The notes under the pieces were generated by a model. It ran no database searches, had not been told where the DNA came from, and saw only the letters and a list, made by a program, of their open reading frames with translations. A stretch of DNA of 64,000 bases from Frischella japonica. Its GTDB lineage: Bacteria > Pseudomonadota > Gammaproteobacteria > Enterobacterales > Orbaceae. A program made the position numbers and the translations under genes. Location: assembly GCF_014489845.1 (NCBI RefSeq), contig NZ_JABURY010000015.1:62001-126000 (forward strand). Direction: 5' to 3'. Below, in pieces: positions 22,344-34,022 of the stretch (its first letter is position 1; each line of letters starts with the position of its first letter).

Positions 22344-23135
22344 ATGAAATTGAAAGCGTTATTCATTATTGTATTACTTTCTATTTTATCAATAATCGCC
22401 GGCTGTCATTCACAGCCGGTAACTACTAATGATAAAACGGTCACAATCTATTTTGCTCGTCACGGTAAAACGCTGTTTAATACTTTTGATTTGGTTCAAG
22501 GCTGGGCTGATTCGCCATTAACGGATCAAGGGATTGAAGTTGCCCAATATTTGGGAGAAGGTTTGAAAGGGATTAAATTTGATGCTTTTTACACCAGTGA
22601 TGCAGGTCGACAACGCGAAACCATGCAGGTAATTTTAAAACAAATGCAAATTAACAATGCTCCAATCCATGAATTAAAAGGATTACGTGAAGTTTTTTAT
22701 GGCGGCTTTGAAGGTCAACCGAATAGTAACATGGTCATAGCAAGCATGAAACGACTTGGTTTTCATTCTAAAACCGTGTTTTATCAAGCTTATCTAGCGG
22801 GCAAAATTTCAGTTAAAAACCTGACGAACAGCATTGCCGAGGCAGATAGTAAAAATATGGCTGAAAATTTTCAACAAGTTAAAACTAGAACTACCGAAGC
22901 ATTACATACTATTATACAAAATGCGTTAGATAATAAACAAAAAAATGTATTGGCTATATCTTCCGGTATGTCGATGCAAATTATGATTGATGATTTAACG
23001 AATGATCTAACGAAAAATAAACCATTGAGTAATGCCACAATAATAAAAATAACTTACCAAAATGGTCAATATGAAGTCAACGAAATTGGTAACATGGCGT
23101 ACGTTAACCGTGGTCGACTGGCTTTAACTAACTGA
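22344..23135 (+). CDS. Exported lipoprotein of the histidine-phosphatase family, second catalytic His missing
   Basis: A 263-residue protein with a lipoprotein signal (lipobox IAGC, Cys21) and a histidine-phosphatase (phosphoglycerate-mutase-like) domain. The phospho-acceptor His40 is in ARHGKT, arginines in GRQRET (89, 91) fit phosphate binding, and Glu116 in LREVFYGGFEG would be the acid. At the usual second catalytic histidine the sequence reads ISSGM: Ser207 replaces His, whereas the paralog two genes downstream has SHGM. The protein is therefore probably weakly active or a phospho-ligand-binding pseudoenzyme. It begins 18 bases after bglA with AGAGGA upstream, clearly in the bgl operon. 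Substrate unknown. Confidence 0.8.
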   Translation: MKLKALFIIVLLSILSIIAGCHSQPVTTNDKTVTIYFARHGKTLFNTFDLVQGWADSPLTDQGIEVAQYLGEGLKGIKFDAFYTSDAGRQRETMQVILKQMQINNAPIHELKGLREVFYGGFEGQPNSNMVIASMKRLGFHSKTVFYQAYLAGKISVKNLTNSIAEADSKNMAENFQQVKTRTTEALHTIIQNALDNKQKNVLAISSGMSMQIMIDDLTNDLTKNKPLSNATIIKITYQNGQYEVNEIGNMAYVNRGRLALTN

Positions 23136-23250
23136 TTGATAAGCATAAAAGAACAAATTGAATTTATGTTAATCATAGCATAAGTGAATTATAGTTAAAT
23201 TAAGTATTGAGATTATAGCGCTGTATTCAATTTTATATGGAGAATAATAT

Positions 23251-24591
23251 ATGAAAAATATAGTTATAATAGGAATAATCTCTACCATAACCATAAGCAG
23301 TGCCTTCGCTAGTAATAATCACGATAATACATTTGTTAACACAATTACTGACAACGACTTTTTCAAACAAAGCCACTTCGATTTTTCGACACGTAATCAT
23401 TGGAAATATTTAAAAGAAAATGCAGCACAATCCAAAGAAGTTCATAGTGCTTGGGGACAAGCTTTCAAATTTGATTATCAATCAGGTTATCTATTCAATG
23501 TAATAGGTTTGGATGTGACTTATGATAATGTCATTAAATTAGGCGCTAGTGATTATTTCGCTACCCGTAATCTTCTATATAATCATGGAAAAGGATTTGA
23601 TAAGCATAATGCGAAAGGATTTAATAAATTTACTCAACGTTATGCAAAAATTAAATTAACTAACGACAATTTAAGTTTTAACGCTAAACTTGGTTGGCAT
23701 CATTTAAAAGATTTTGGCGTCATCAGTTCTTCGCATCATCTAACACGAAATAGTTATCTAGGGTACAGCGGTATTTTAAAATACAACAATATTGCTTTTT
23801 CCTTAGGTTATATTGACAGCACGCTACCGCGAGAATCAGCTAAAAAGGTTCACTTTTTGAGTAATGACCGAAAAAATGTGATTGATCATATTTTTACTAC
23901 AGAATTAGCCTACCAAAATGACAATCTCACGTTAGATTATTCCTACGGTGAAGCGAAAGATTATTTAAGACGCCATGCCCTAGAACTATCCTATAAACCG
24001 ATACCAAAAATGATACTTCGCTCTCAATTTTATGGTAGTTATGCTTTAAATAATTATGACACTATGAAAATTGATAAAAAAGAGTTCGAAAACCATGCTT
24101 GGCACTATGCATCTGATATTGAATGGAAAGAAACTGATTGGAGTATCAGAATTGGTTTAGCATATACTGATGCCAATAAACATAATGCTATAGGGTATTA
24201 TGGCCGACATTTAGGTAAAAACACACGCGGTCGCTTTAATGGTCTAGCCGCTGCTGGAGCTGATTATATGCGTGATGGCGAAATCGTATTGACATCGGTA
24301 CTCACTTACGATTTCTTTAAAGATAATAGTACTGGACTGTACATGAATTATGGTGAATTTAACTATAAGCATGATAGGTTAAAAAATGGTGAGATCAATG
24401 TCTTTAATATCTGGAAGCCTAAAAGTGGAACATTTAAAAATTTATCAATTTTATCCAAATTTGGCTACGGATGGTCTTACAAAACAATGAGTACTTCGGA
24501 TATCACGCCAAAATTAAGACACGGCCGAGCTCAGCGATCGCCAACCTTATCAGCAGAGACAGTCATCGATTATCGATTTAATTTGTTATAA
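23251..24591 (+). CDS. OprD-family outer-membrane porin
   Basis: A 446-residue protein with a cleavable signal (MKNIVIIGI...SSAFA, cleavage near residue 22) followed by a sequence of alternating amphipathic strands. The N-terminal block (FFKQSHFDFSTRNHWKYLKEN, then HSAWGQAFKFDYQSGY) is typical of OprD/ChiP-like substrate-specific porins. No cytoplasmic helices are present. Given its place behind bglF and bglA it most likely lets a beta-glucoside or oligosaccharide cross the outer membrane; that is inference. The ribosome site GGAG lies 7-8 bases upstream. 115 bases separate it from the preceding lipoprotein gene, and I see no terminator there, so it is probably still in the same transcript. 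Confidence 0.82.
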   Translation: MKNIVIIGIISTITISSAFASNNHDNTFVNTITDNDFFKQSHFDFSTRNHWKYLKENAAQSKEVHSAWGQAFKFDYQSGYLFNVIGLDVTYDNVIKLGASDYFATRNLLYNHGKGFDKHNAKGFNKFTQRYAKIKLTNDNLSFNAKLGWHHLKDFGVISSSHHLTRNSYLGYSGILKYNNIAFSLGYIDSTLPRESAKKVHFLSNDRKNVIDHIFTTELAYQNDNLTLDYSYGEAKDYLRRHALELSYKPIPKMILRSQFYGSYALNNYDTMKIDKKEFENHAWHYASDIEWKETDWSIRIGLAYTDANKHNAIGYYGRHLGKNTRGRFNGLAAAGADYMRDGEIVLTSVLTYDFFKDNSTGLYMNYGEFNYKHDRLKNGEINVFNIWKPKSGTFKNLSILSKFGYGWSYKTMSTSDITPKLRHGRAQRSPTLSAETVIDYRFNLL

Positions 24592-24604
24592 TGAGGAAGA
24601 AACC

Positions 24605-25369
24605 ATGAAAAAATTTATCCAATTAATAAGTCTCGTATTCATTTTTACTATCCAAGTATCACAATCTTTTGCAGCTGAAGTTAACCTCTATTTTACACGC
24701 CATGGTAAAACGATGTTCAATACAACTCATCGAGCTCAAGGTTGGTCGGATACCCCCTTAACTAAAGCCGGTGTTGAAGTTGCGCAACAATTAGGTCTAG
24801 GTTTAAAACATGTTGATTTTATAGCTGTTTATTCCAGTGATTCAGGAAGAGCTCGTGAAACAGCGCGTTTAATATTAGAAGCCAAAGGGGATGAAAAAAA
24901 CATTATTACCGAATTAAAAACGTTACGCGAAACGTGCTTTGGCTTATTTGAAGGTGATTTAGACCCAAATATGTGGGGGCCGGCTGCACAATATCTTGGT
25001 TATCCCTCTGATCAAGAATTAATGGCTGATTTCAATGCCGGTAAAATTACTATCGATAAAATGATGAATGCTATTGCAGCTGTTGAAAAGTCGGGTGAAG
25101 CTGAAAATTATGAAACGGTAAAAAATCGTATGCTAGAATCAATGTATGATATTGCAAAATCTGCTCAGAAACAAGGTGGTGGAAATGTATTAATTGTTTC
25201 TCATGGTATGGCAATACTAGCTATGATTAATGAAATGACCGAAACACCTGTTCACCAAGCATTAGGTAATGCAAGTGTAACTAAAATTCGTTATACAGAT
25301 GATGGCATCTTTATTGTCGAAAGTGTGGGTGATATGAGCTATGTCGAAAATGCTAAATTGATTAAATAA
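24605..25369 (+). CDS. Exported histidine phosphatase, complete catalytic set
   Basis: A 254-residue protein with a Sec signal (cleavage near SFA-AE, residue 23) and a histidine-phosphatase domain: His33 in TRHGKT, Arg82/Arg84 in GRARET, Glu109 in LRETCFGLFEG, and His200 in SHGMA. It resembles the lipoprotein at 22344-23135 throughout (both have the QGW.D.PLT block), so the two are paralogs separated by the porin gene. It would act in the periplasm. Substrate is not readable; sugar phosphates are plausible from context. The gene begins 13 bases after the porin with GAGGAAG upstream, and a terminator follows. Confidence 0.88.
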   Translation: MKKFIQLISLVFIFTIQVSQSFAAEVNLYFTRHGKTMFNTTHRAQGWSDTPLTKAGVEVAQQLGLGLKHVDFIAVYSSDSGRARETARLILEAKGDEKNIITELKTLRETCFGLFEGDLDPNMWGPAAQYLGYPSDQELMADFNAGKITIDKMMNAIAAVEKSGEAENYETVKNRMLESMYDIAKSAQKQGGGNVLIVSHGMAILAMINEMTETPVHQALGNASVTKIRYTDDGIFIVESVGDMSYVENAKLIK

Positions 25370-25389
25370 TTTTATAAAAATTCAATCAT

Positions 25390-25411
25390 AACCACTCGGG
25401 AAAGAGTGGTT
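25390..25411 (+). terminator. Intrinsic terminator of the bgl-porin operon
   Basis: Stem AACCACTC (25390-25397) and GAGTGGTT (25404-25411) with a 6-base loop, followed by TTAAAAC. It is 20 bases after the second phosphatase gene and marks the likely end of the operon. Confidence 0.75.
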
Positions 25412-25901
25412 TTAAAACATCTTAATATCGCTAAATGATTACACGATAGTTAACCTACATAAACTAACCACATATTTAAAAAAAACAGTGTGCTAAAATT
25501 CTAAATTTTTCCAAAGTGTTTTGTAATAGATCAATTTTATTAAAACGCATAAAAACGGATCGGTATTGTTGAATAAAGAAAAGTTTAGATTGAATTTAAG
25601 CAACGATACCCAATTTCAAAAATATTTAGAGTTTAGTGTTAATTGAATTAAAATTAATTTACTTGTTTGAAATACTTTAGTGATAATTACTTAGTCTAGT
25701 CTTTTATAAGTAAAATTTTACTGTTTTTAATTGCTAATTTTGGAAAAATTGTTACTAATAAATAAACAAATAATTTTAAATTTAATTATTCAATTTAAAT
25801 ATCTAATATCTCTGCTATATCATGATATTTCTCTGTAATCGCATTTATAGAATCAATTCGATAACTAATTTAGCTTTTTTTGTAAACAGTAAAAAAATCA
25901 C
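25412..25901 (+). other. Gene-free stretch before the his promoter
   Basis: About 490 bases, very AT-rich. I see no credible gene. A short perfect palindrome, ATATCATGATAT, lies at 25817-25828, about 85 bases upstream of the candidate his promoter; its meaning is unknown. Confidence 0.5.
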
Positions 25902-25930
25902 TTGTCAGTAATAAATTTATCAGCTATTTT
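25902..25930 (+). promoter_or_regulatory. Candidate sigma70 promoter of the his operon
   Basis: TTGTCA at 25902-25907, a 17-base spacer, then TATTTT at 25925-25930. Transcription would begin near 25937, about 26 bases before the his leader ATG. One mismatch in the -35 box and two in the -10 box; its position rather than its strength supports the call. Confidence 0.5.
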
Positions 25931-25962
25931 ACCTAGTATCTTTATTTTGAATATTAAATGTT

Positions 25963-26022
25963 ATGAATTTACTTTGCGCTTTTGTTTTAAACTGTAATAC
26001 CCATCATCATCACCATCCCTGA
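25963..26022 (+). CDS. hisL: His operon leader peptide
   Basis: A 19-codon open frame beginning MNLLCAFVLNCNT and ending in five consecutive His codons (26002-26016), then Pro and TGA. As in other his leaders, ribosome stalling at the His codons when charged tRNA-His is scarce would expose the antiterminator in the following RNA. Enteric hisL has seven His codons; five is short but within what is seen. The preceding ATG at 25958 stops after two codons, so 25963 is the start. The ribosome site is weak. It is followed at once by the hairpin array at 26026-26118 and by hisG. Confidence 0.88.
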   Translation: MNLLCAFVLNCNTHHHHHP

Positions 26023-26025
26023 TTA

Positions 26026-26118
26026 GTCTTCGGGCGTTTGGTGCTGGAAGACAAGGTCTTCCGGTTAAGCGCAAAAGATTCACAGAGCCCTCGGAAGATC
26101 CTCTTCCGAGGGTTTTTT
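26026..26118 (+). promoter_or_regulatory. Histidine operon attenuator
   Basis: Alternately complementary segments: GTCTTC (26026-26031), GGAAGAC (26046-26052), GTCTTCCG (26056-26063), CGGAAGA (26092-26098) and TCTTCCG (26102-26108). Each can pair with its neighbour. The last pair extends to the 11-bp terminator stem CCCTCGGAAGA/TCTTCCGAGGG (26088-26098 with 26102-26112) followed by six T. Pairing of 26057-26063 with 26092-26098 would be the antiterminator. This is the layout of an enteric his attenuator. Confidence 0.88.
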
Positions 26119-26172
26119 ATTGGCTTTACGAGTAATAAGTATAATTTTTCAACTTACCATTTGGAGAGGAAA

Positions 26173-27072
26173 ATGTTAGATAATTCACGATTACGTATTG
26201 CAATGCAAAAATCTGGTCGGTTAAGCGAAGATTCAAAAAAACTATTAACCCAATGTGGTATTAAAATCAATTTACATGAACAACGCCTTATTGCTTTTGC
26301 CGAAAATATGCCAATTGATATTTTACGTGTGCGCGATGACGATATTCCTGGTTTAGTCATTGATGGTGTAGTAGACATTGGCATTATTGGTGAAAATGTA
26401 CTAGAAGAAGAAGTACTTTCGCGTCAAGCAGAGGGTCAACAACCACAATTTAAAATGTTACGTCGTTTAGATTTTGGTGGTTGTCGATTATCGCTAGCTG
26501 CGCCACGAGATTTTGATTACCAAGGACCGCAATGTCTGGATAATTTACGTGTTGCCACCACCTATCCTCACCTACTGAAGCGTTATTTAAATCAATATAA
26601 TGTTAATTTCAAAACTTGTTTATTAAATGGATCAGTTGAAGTTGCACCACGTGCAGGATTAGCTGATGTTATCTGTGATTTAGTGTCAAGCGGAGCCACT
26701 TTAGAAGCAAACGGTTTAAAGGAAATTGAAGTAATATATCGTTCAAAAGCCTGTTTAATTCAACGTGATGGAACGTTATCATCTGATAAACAAGCACTTA
26801 TTGATAAATTAATGACCCGTATTCAAGGTGTCATTCAAGCTCGTGAATCAAAATATATTATGTTACATGCACCAACCAATGCTTTAGAACAAGTGATTGC
26901 ATTATTACCCGGAGCGGAAGATCCAACCATTTTACCATTAGCTAATGAAGAAAATCGGGTAGCACTTCATATGGTCAGTAGTGAATCCTTATTCTGGGAA
27001 ACAATGGAAAAACTAAAACTGTTAGGCGCTAGTTCAATACTTGTATTACCTATTGAGAAAATGATGGAGTAA
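26173..27072 (+). CDS. hisG: ATP phosphoribosyltransferase (long form)
   Basis: A 299-residue HisG, the same length as E. coli HisG. It condenses ATP and PRPP, the first step of histidine synthesis, as a hexamer inhibited by histidine. The start is [17 protein letters not shown] after the ATG at 26173, with strong site GGAGAGGA. A longer frame that begins at 26038 reads through the attenuator and is not real. Conserved segments include [45 protein letters not shown] (PRPP-binding loop) and the C-terminal regulatory domain (about 225-299) ending [11 protein letters not shown]. hisD begins 5 bases on. Confidence 0.97.
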   Translation: MLDNSRLRIAMQKSGRLSEDSKKLLTQCGIKINLHEQRLIAFAENMPIDILRVRDDDIPGLVIDGVVDIGIIGENVLEEEVLSRQAEGQQPQFKMLRRLDFGGCRLSLAAPRDFDYQGPQCLDNLRVATTYPHLLKRYLNQYNVNFKTCLLNGSVEVAPRAGLADVICDLVSSGATLEANGLKEIEVIYRSKACLIQRDGTLSSDKQALIDKLMTRIQGVIQARESKYIMLHAPTNALEQVIALLPGAEDPTILPLANEENRVALHMVSSESLFWETMEKLKLLGASSILVLPIEKMME

Positions 27073-27077
27073 AAAAG

Positions 27078-28376
27078 ATGATAATCACTCATTGGCAGAA
27101 TTGTAATCAACAGGAACAAAAAACGTTATTAACCCGCCCTGCGGTAAATGCATCGCAGTCTATCAGTGAAGCTGTCAATGCCATATTGCAGCAAGTTAAA
27201 GAAAAGGGCGATACCGCGTTAAAAACCCTGTGTCAGAAGTTTGATAAAGTTATCTTAGAGGAAATAAAACTCAATACCCATCAAATCAGTCAAGCTAGCA
27301 ACCGAGTCAATCCAGAACTCAAGCAAGCCATGCAACAAGCAGCAAAAAATATTGAGTTATTTCATCAGGCACAACGCCATCCGCCAATCATGGTTGAAAC
27401 AATGCCCGGCATTCAATGCCAACAGGTCACTCGACCGCTTCAATCGGTGGGATTATATATTCCTGGCGGCTCTGCTCCTTTGCTTTCAACTGTTTTAATG
27501 TTGGCTATTCCAGCTAAAATTGCAGGTTGTAAACAAGTGATTTTATGTTCCCCACCGCCAATTGCCGATGAAATTTTATACGCGGCCGAATTATGTGGTG
27601 TTTGCGACGTTTATCAACTTGGCGGTGCTCAAGCTATTGCTGCCATGGCATTTGGCACCGAAACAATCACACGTGTCGACAAAATTTTTGGTCCTGGTAA
27701 TGCATATGTTACAGAAGCAAAACGTCAAATAAGTCAACGTATTGATGGTGCAGCAATTGATATGCCAGCCGGTCCTTCTGAGGTACTAGTCATCGCCGAT
27801 CATCAAGCTAATCCAGTATTCATTGCTGCCGATCTATTATCACAAGCTGAACACGGTCCCGACTCACAAGTTATTTTACTCACGCCTGATGAAGATCTTG
27901 CTAAAGCTGTATCTGTAGAGGTAGATAAGCAATTGGCATCATTATCAAGAAAAGCGATTGCACAACAGGCTTTAAGTCAAAGTCGCATAATCATTACCTC
28001 CGACATTAATCAATGTATTGAAATAAGCAATCGTTATGGTCCAGAACATTTGATTATTCAAGCCCAAAATGCGCCAGCATTGGTAGAAAAGATTAGCAGT
28101 GCCGGATCAGTATTTCTAGGCGCTTGGTCACCGGAGTCAGTAGGTGATTATGCTTCCGGTACCAATCACGTGTTACCAACATATGGTTATACAGCCACCT
28201 ACTCAAGCTTAGGTCTAGCGGACTTTCAAAAAAGAATGACGATTCAACAATTATCACCACAAGGATTATTAGCCATTGGTAAAACGGTTGAACTGATGGC
28301 TGAAGCAGAACAACTTACTGCACATAAACAAGCGGTAACGTTACGACTTGCGGCATTAAATAAGGAATCACAATAA
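27078..28376 (+). CDS. hisD: Histidinol dehydrogenase
   Basis: A 432-residue enzyme (E. coli 434) that oxidises histidinol to histidine in two NAD-dependent steps with zinc. It contains [28 protein letters not shown], the [15 protein letters not shown] loop, the metal-site region [12 protein letters not shown], and the GPEHL motif holding the catalytic Glu-His pair (GPEHLIIQ, near residue 325). Start ATG at 27078, 5 bases after hisG. It overlaps hisC by one base (TAATG). Confidence 0.97.
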   Translation: MIITHWQNCNQQEQKTLLTRPAVNASQSISEAVNAILQQVKEKGDTALKTLCQKFDKVILEEIKLNTHQISQASNRVNPELKQAMQQAAKNIELFHQAQRHPPIMVETMPGIQCQQVTRPLQSVGLYIPGGSAPLLSTVLMLAIPAKIAGCKQVILCSPPPIADEILYAAELCGVCDVYQLGGAQAIAAMAFGTETITRVDKIFGPGNAYVTEAKRQISQRIDGAAIDMPAGPSEVLVIADHQANPVFIAADLLSQAEHGPDSQVILLTPDEDLAKAVSVEVDKQLASLSRKAIAQQALSQSRIIITSDINQCIEISNRYGPEHLIIQAQNAPALVEKISSAGSVFLGAWSPESVGDYASGTNHVLPTYGYTATYSSLGLADFQKRMTIQQLSPQGLLAIGKTVELMAEAEQLTAHKQAVTLRLAALNKESQ

Positions 28377-29458
28377 TGACAAATCCTATAGATATCACAA
28401 AATTGGTTAGAAAAAATGTTCGTGAACTTACCCCTTATCAATCAGCACGTCGGATCGGCGGTAAAGGTGATATTTGGTTAAACGCTAATGAGTATCCCAT
28501 TTCACCTCATTATGAACTGAAACAACAAAATTTTAATCGTTACCCTGAACCACAACCCCAACAGGTTCTAGAACGTTATGCTAATTATGCTGGCGTTAAA
28601 CCTGAACAGTTAATAGTCAGTCGAGGTGCAGACGAAGCGATTGAATTACTGATGCGTGCCTTTTGTGAACCGCAACATGATAGCATAATTTTTTGCCCTC
28701 CCACTTATGGTATGTATCTAGTCAGTGCCCAAACATTAGGTATTAATTATAAAGCAATTCCTCAAACCGTAGATTGGCAATTAGATTTGCCGACGATTGA
28801 ACAAAACCTTAATCACGTCAAATTAATTTATATTTGTTCACCTAATAATCCCACTGGCAATTTGCTTAATCCTAACGATATTAAGAAACTATTAACAATG
28901 GCAGCAAATAGAGCGCTCGTCGTCGTTGATGAAGCCTATATTGAGTTTTCTCATGAAAATTCGATCGTTAGCTGGTTAGCTGATTTTCCACATCTTGTTA
29001 TATTGCGAACGTTATCTAAAGCTTTCGCCTTAGCTGGATTGCGCTGTGGTTTTACCATTGCCAATCCACCGATTATAACTGCCTTGCAGAAAATAATCGC
29101 ACCATACCCATTAGCCACACCTGTTGCTGACATCGCAGCCCAAGCTCTGACTAATGAGAATCTTATTGCGATGCAATTACATGTTGTTAACTTAAATAAA
29201 CAAAAACAAAAATTGATCGAACAACTGGAAACGCTCAATATGGTAGAAAAGATTTACCCAAGCGATAGTAATTATATTTTGGTGAAATTTAAAAATGGTC
29301 AATACATTTTTAAAACATTGTGGGAAAAAGGGATCATTTTGCGAGATCAGCATAAGCAACATGGTTTAGCTAATTGCATCCGTATTTCAATCGGAACAAC
29401 CGCTGAATGCGATGCCCTCGTTCATGCATTAATGACAATTCATAATAAGGATGAATAA
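28376..29458 (+). CDS. hisC: Histidinol-phosphate aminotransferase
   Basis: A 360-residue PLP-dependent aminotransferase (E. coli HisC 356) that transfers an amino group from glutamate to imidazole acetol phosphate. Class I/II fold with the PLP lysine in [16 protein letters not shown] (near residue 218), the CSPNNPTGN motif, and VVDEAYIEF with the PLP-contacting aspartate. The ATG overlaps the hisD stop (TAATG), showing translational coupling. Ends IHNKDE just ahead of hisB. Confidence 0.96.
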   Translation: MTNPIDITKLVRKNVRELTPYQSARRIGGKGDIWLNANEYPISPHYELKQQNFNRYPEPQPQQVLERYANYAGVKPEQLIVSRGADEAIELLMRAFCEPQHDSIIFCPPTYGMYLVSAQTLGINYKAIPQTVDWQLDLPTIEQNLNHVKLIYICSPNNPTGNLLNPNDIKKLLTMAANRALVVVDEAYIEFSHENSIVSWLADFPHLVILRTLSKAFALAGLRCGFTIANPPIITALQKIIAPYPLATPVADIAAQALTNENLIAMQLHVVNLNKQKQKLIEQLETLNMVEKIYPSDSNYILVKFKNGQYIFKTLWEKGIILRDQHKQHGLANCIRISIGTTAECDALVHALMTIHNKDE

Positions 29459-29459
29459 T

Positions 29460-30526
29460 ATGGCGCAGAAATACCTTTTTATTGATCGCGATGGCACTCT
29501 AATTACTGAACCACCGATTGATTTTCAAGTGGATAAATATGAAAAACTGGCATTAGAAACCAATGTCATTCCAGCGCTATTAAAACTACAGGCTGCTGGC
29601 TTTAAATTGGTGATGGTGACCAATCAAGATGGACTAGGAACGGAAAGCTTTCCGCTGGCAAGTTTCGAAGGACCACATCAATTAATGATGCAAATTTTTC
29701 AATCACAGGGAATTAAATTTGAGAATGTATTAATTTGCCCTCATTTTCCTAAAGATAATTGTGATTGTCGTAAACCGAATATTCAATTGGTGTTACCATA
29801 TCTTTTGGATGGTAAATTAGATAAACAAAATAGTTATGTAATTGGTGACAGAGAAACCGATTTACAATTAGCTAAAAACATGGCAATCAATGGATTACGC
29901 TATCATCCTGAAATATTAAACTGGGATGAGATTGCGCAACGTTTAACCACTCCGGACCGTTATGCTAAAGTTGAACGTCACACCAAAGAGACCCAGATCT
30001 TAGTAGAAGTCTGGCTCGATCGTCAGGGTAACAGCATGATACATACCGGCATCGGCTTTTTTGATCATATGCTTGACCAAATTGCCACACATGGTGGTAT
30101 TAAATTAAATATCCAGGTTGAAGGTGATTTGAATGTTGATGATCACCATACGATTGAAGACACTGGATTAGCTTTAGGTGAAGCATTAAAAATAGCCTTA
30201 GGTGATAAACGTGGCATTACCCGATATGCTTCTGTAATCCCAATGGATGAGTGCTTAGCGAAATGCGCAATCGATATTTCTGGTCGGCCATATTTAGTCT
30301 ATAAGGCGCAATTTACTCATCAAAAAGTTGGCGATATGAGTACGCAAATGGTAGAACATTTCTTCTATTCTTTATGCTATGCTATGGCTATCACTTTACA
30401 TATGGAAACAAATGGCGATAACGATCATCATCGTATTGAAAGCCTCTTTAAAGCATTTGCACGTACTTTAAAACAAGCAATAAAAATTGAGGGTAATAAT
30501 CTACCAAGTTCCAAGGGAGTGCTGTA

Positions 30527-30527
<1 letters not shown>
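29460..30527 (+). CDS. hisB: Bifunctional histidinol-phosphatase / imidazoleglycerol-phosphate dehydratase
   Basis: A 355-residue fusion (E. coli 355). The N-terminal HAD phosphatase (about 1-165) has DRDGT with the nucleophile aspartate, the zinc-loop [14 protein letters not shown], and [12 protein letters not shown]; the C-terminal dehydratase (about 168-355) has [24 protein letters not shown] and the second metal motif [13 protein letters not shown] chose the ATG at 29460 rather than 29451: it gives [12 protein letters not shown], the usual beginning, and leaves AAGG 9 bases upstream. hisH begins overlapping its last base. Confidence 0.97.
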
Positions 30528-32620
<2,093 letters not shown>

Positions 32621-32627
<7 letters not shown>

Positions 32628-33232
32628 CAACTCAACAAATTACGCAATTAGATTGGCAAAAGGTCAATCATTTAATGCCGGTAATTATTCAACATGCTGT
32701 GTCCGGTGATGTATTGATGCTTGGGTATATGAATCAAGATGCCCTACAGCAAACCATCGCAACAGGTAAAGTAACTTTCTATTCACGGACTAAAGCACGA
32801 TTATGGACTAAAGGCGAAAGCTCCGGTCATTTTTTAAATGTAGTTAAAATCGCCCCTGATTGCGATCATGATACCTTACTGATATTAGTTAACCCAATAG
32901 GGCCAACCTGTCATAAAGGTACGATGAGTTGTTTTGGTTCCGCAAAATCCGATTGGGGTTTCTTATTCGAATTGGAACAATTACTTGCTTCACGTAAAAC
33001 AGCAGATCCGAAGTCATCTTATACCGCCAAATTATATCATGACGGAACCAAACGCATTGCACAGAAGGTAGGTGAAGAAGGCGTCGAAACCGCTTTGGCA
33101 GCTACCGTACACGACCAAGAAGAGCTAAAAAATGAATCCGCAGATTTGATTTATCATTTATTAGTCTTATTACAAGATCAAAATTTATCCTTACAAGATG
33201 TGATTGGTATTTTAAAAGCGAGACATCAGTAA
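32621..33232 (+). CDS. hisI: Bifunctional phosphoribosyl-AMP cyclohydrolase / phosphoribosyl-ATP pyrophosphatase
   Basis: A 203-residue HisIE fusion, the same length as in E. coli. HisI part (about 1-110): [23 protein letters not shown], and the metal cluster [10 protein letters not shown] and [12 protein letters not shown] with its zinc cysteines. HisE part (about 115-203): [31 protein letters not shown], with the acidic Mg-binding helices (EEGVE and [12 protein letters not shown]). Last gene of the operon, overlapping hisF by 7 bases; a hairpin follows. Confidence 0.96.
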
Positions 33233-33248
33233 ACGAATCGGGCTATAT

Positions 33249-33297
33249 TGAACTATTTTTAACCGAGTTTAATTGATCATAGGTTAAAAATAGTTCA
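33249..33297. terminator. Long inverted repeat after hisI
   Basis: A perfect 16-bp inverted repeat, TGAACTATTTTTAACC (33249-33264) and GGTTAAAAATAGTTCA (33282-33297), with a 17-base loop, 17 bases past the hisI stop and between it and a convergent gene. It has no U-run outside the stem, so it is a probable terminator or mRNA-stabilising hairpin for both genes. Confidence 0.55.
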
Positions 33298-33347
33298 TCT
33301 CCCATTATTTGATACTGCCTTTCATCCTAGTAACATTATTTTTAATG

Positions 33348-33905
33348 CTAATTGTTAATTGCCATAAATTGTTGGGTATTATAAACATCACTAAAATTAG
33401 CTAATGCACTCATAAAAGCGATTTGTACTTGCTCAGCTTTGACTGTTATTGATTGAAAGGTAAGATCGCGTGTTGCACAAGCATCAGCAATCAAAATTGG
33501 TTGATAGCCTAATTCGGCTGCTTGACGTGTGGTTGAATCAACACACATATGACTCATCATACCACAGATGACGACTTGTTCAATATTAGCTCGGCTTAGT
33601 TCAGCTTGCAAAGTGGTATCTTTAAAACTATTTGGATAATGTTTACAGATGATAACTTCATTATTTTCAACTTTAATTGGTAATAAACGAGAATGAATGT
33701 TAATACCCGGTGTATTTGGTTTAAAAAATGTGGCACCTTGTCGTACATTAACATGTTGAATATAAAAAATAGGTTTGTTTTGTGAACGAAAAAAGGTTTG
33801 TAATGCCAATGTATTTTGCAAGGCTATTTTGGTATTTACCAACGTCATATTACCATTATCAAAATAATCATTTTGTACATCAATAATAATTAACCCTTGT
33901 TTCAT
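33348..33905 (-). CDS. Isochorismatase-like cysteine hydrolase
   Basis: A 185-residue member of the isochorismatase-like superfamily, with the catalytic Asp-Lys-Cys triad readable: Asp9 in IIIDVQNDYF, Lys in IICKHYPNSF (near residue 88), and Cys in ICGMMSHMCVDST (the second Cys near residue 121 is the nucleophile position). Members hydrolyse amides such as nicotinamide or other small amides, or the ether of isochorismate; the substrate cannot be told. The gene is divergent from the Lrp/AsnC-type regulator, a pairing common for regulated amidases. Start ATG at 33903-33905 with a GAGTAA site. Confidence 0.85.
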   Translation of the reverse strand: MKQGLIIIDVQNDYFDNGNMTLVNTKIALQNTLALQTFFRSQNKPIFYIQHVNVRQGATFFKPNTPGINIHSRLLPIKVENNEVIICKHYPNSFKDTTLQAELSRANIEQVVICGMMSHMCVDSTTRQAAELGYQPILIADACATRDLTFQSITVKAEQVQIAFMSALANFSDVYNTQQFMAINN

Positions 33906-34022
33906 GATTTACTCCTCATTTAAAAAAGTGTTAACTTATTATGTAAGATTAACTAAAATAACGATACAGCTTACTGAAAAGCTTTACTTAAGATTATTTT
34001 CAATTTGAAAAAGATACCTTTT

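Noticed and set aside
26002-26016. Tandem CAT/CAC run as a microsatellite or engineered His tag
   Set aside because: It is in frame in a leader peptide directly before a his attenuator, the expected natural use of His codons.
26038-26172. An N-terminal extension of HisG of 45 residues
   Set aside because: It reads straight through the attenuator hairpins; the ATG at 26173 has a strong ribosome site and gives the standard 299-residue HisG.
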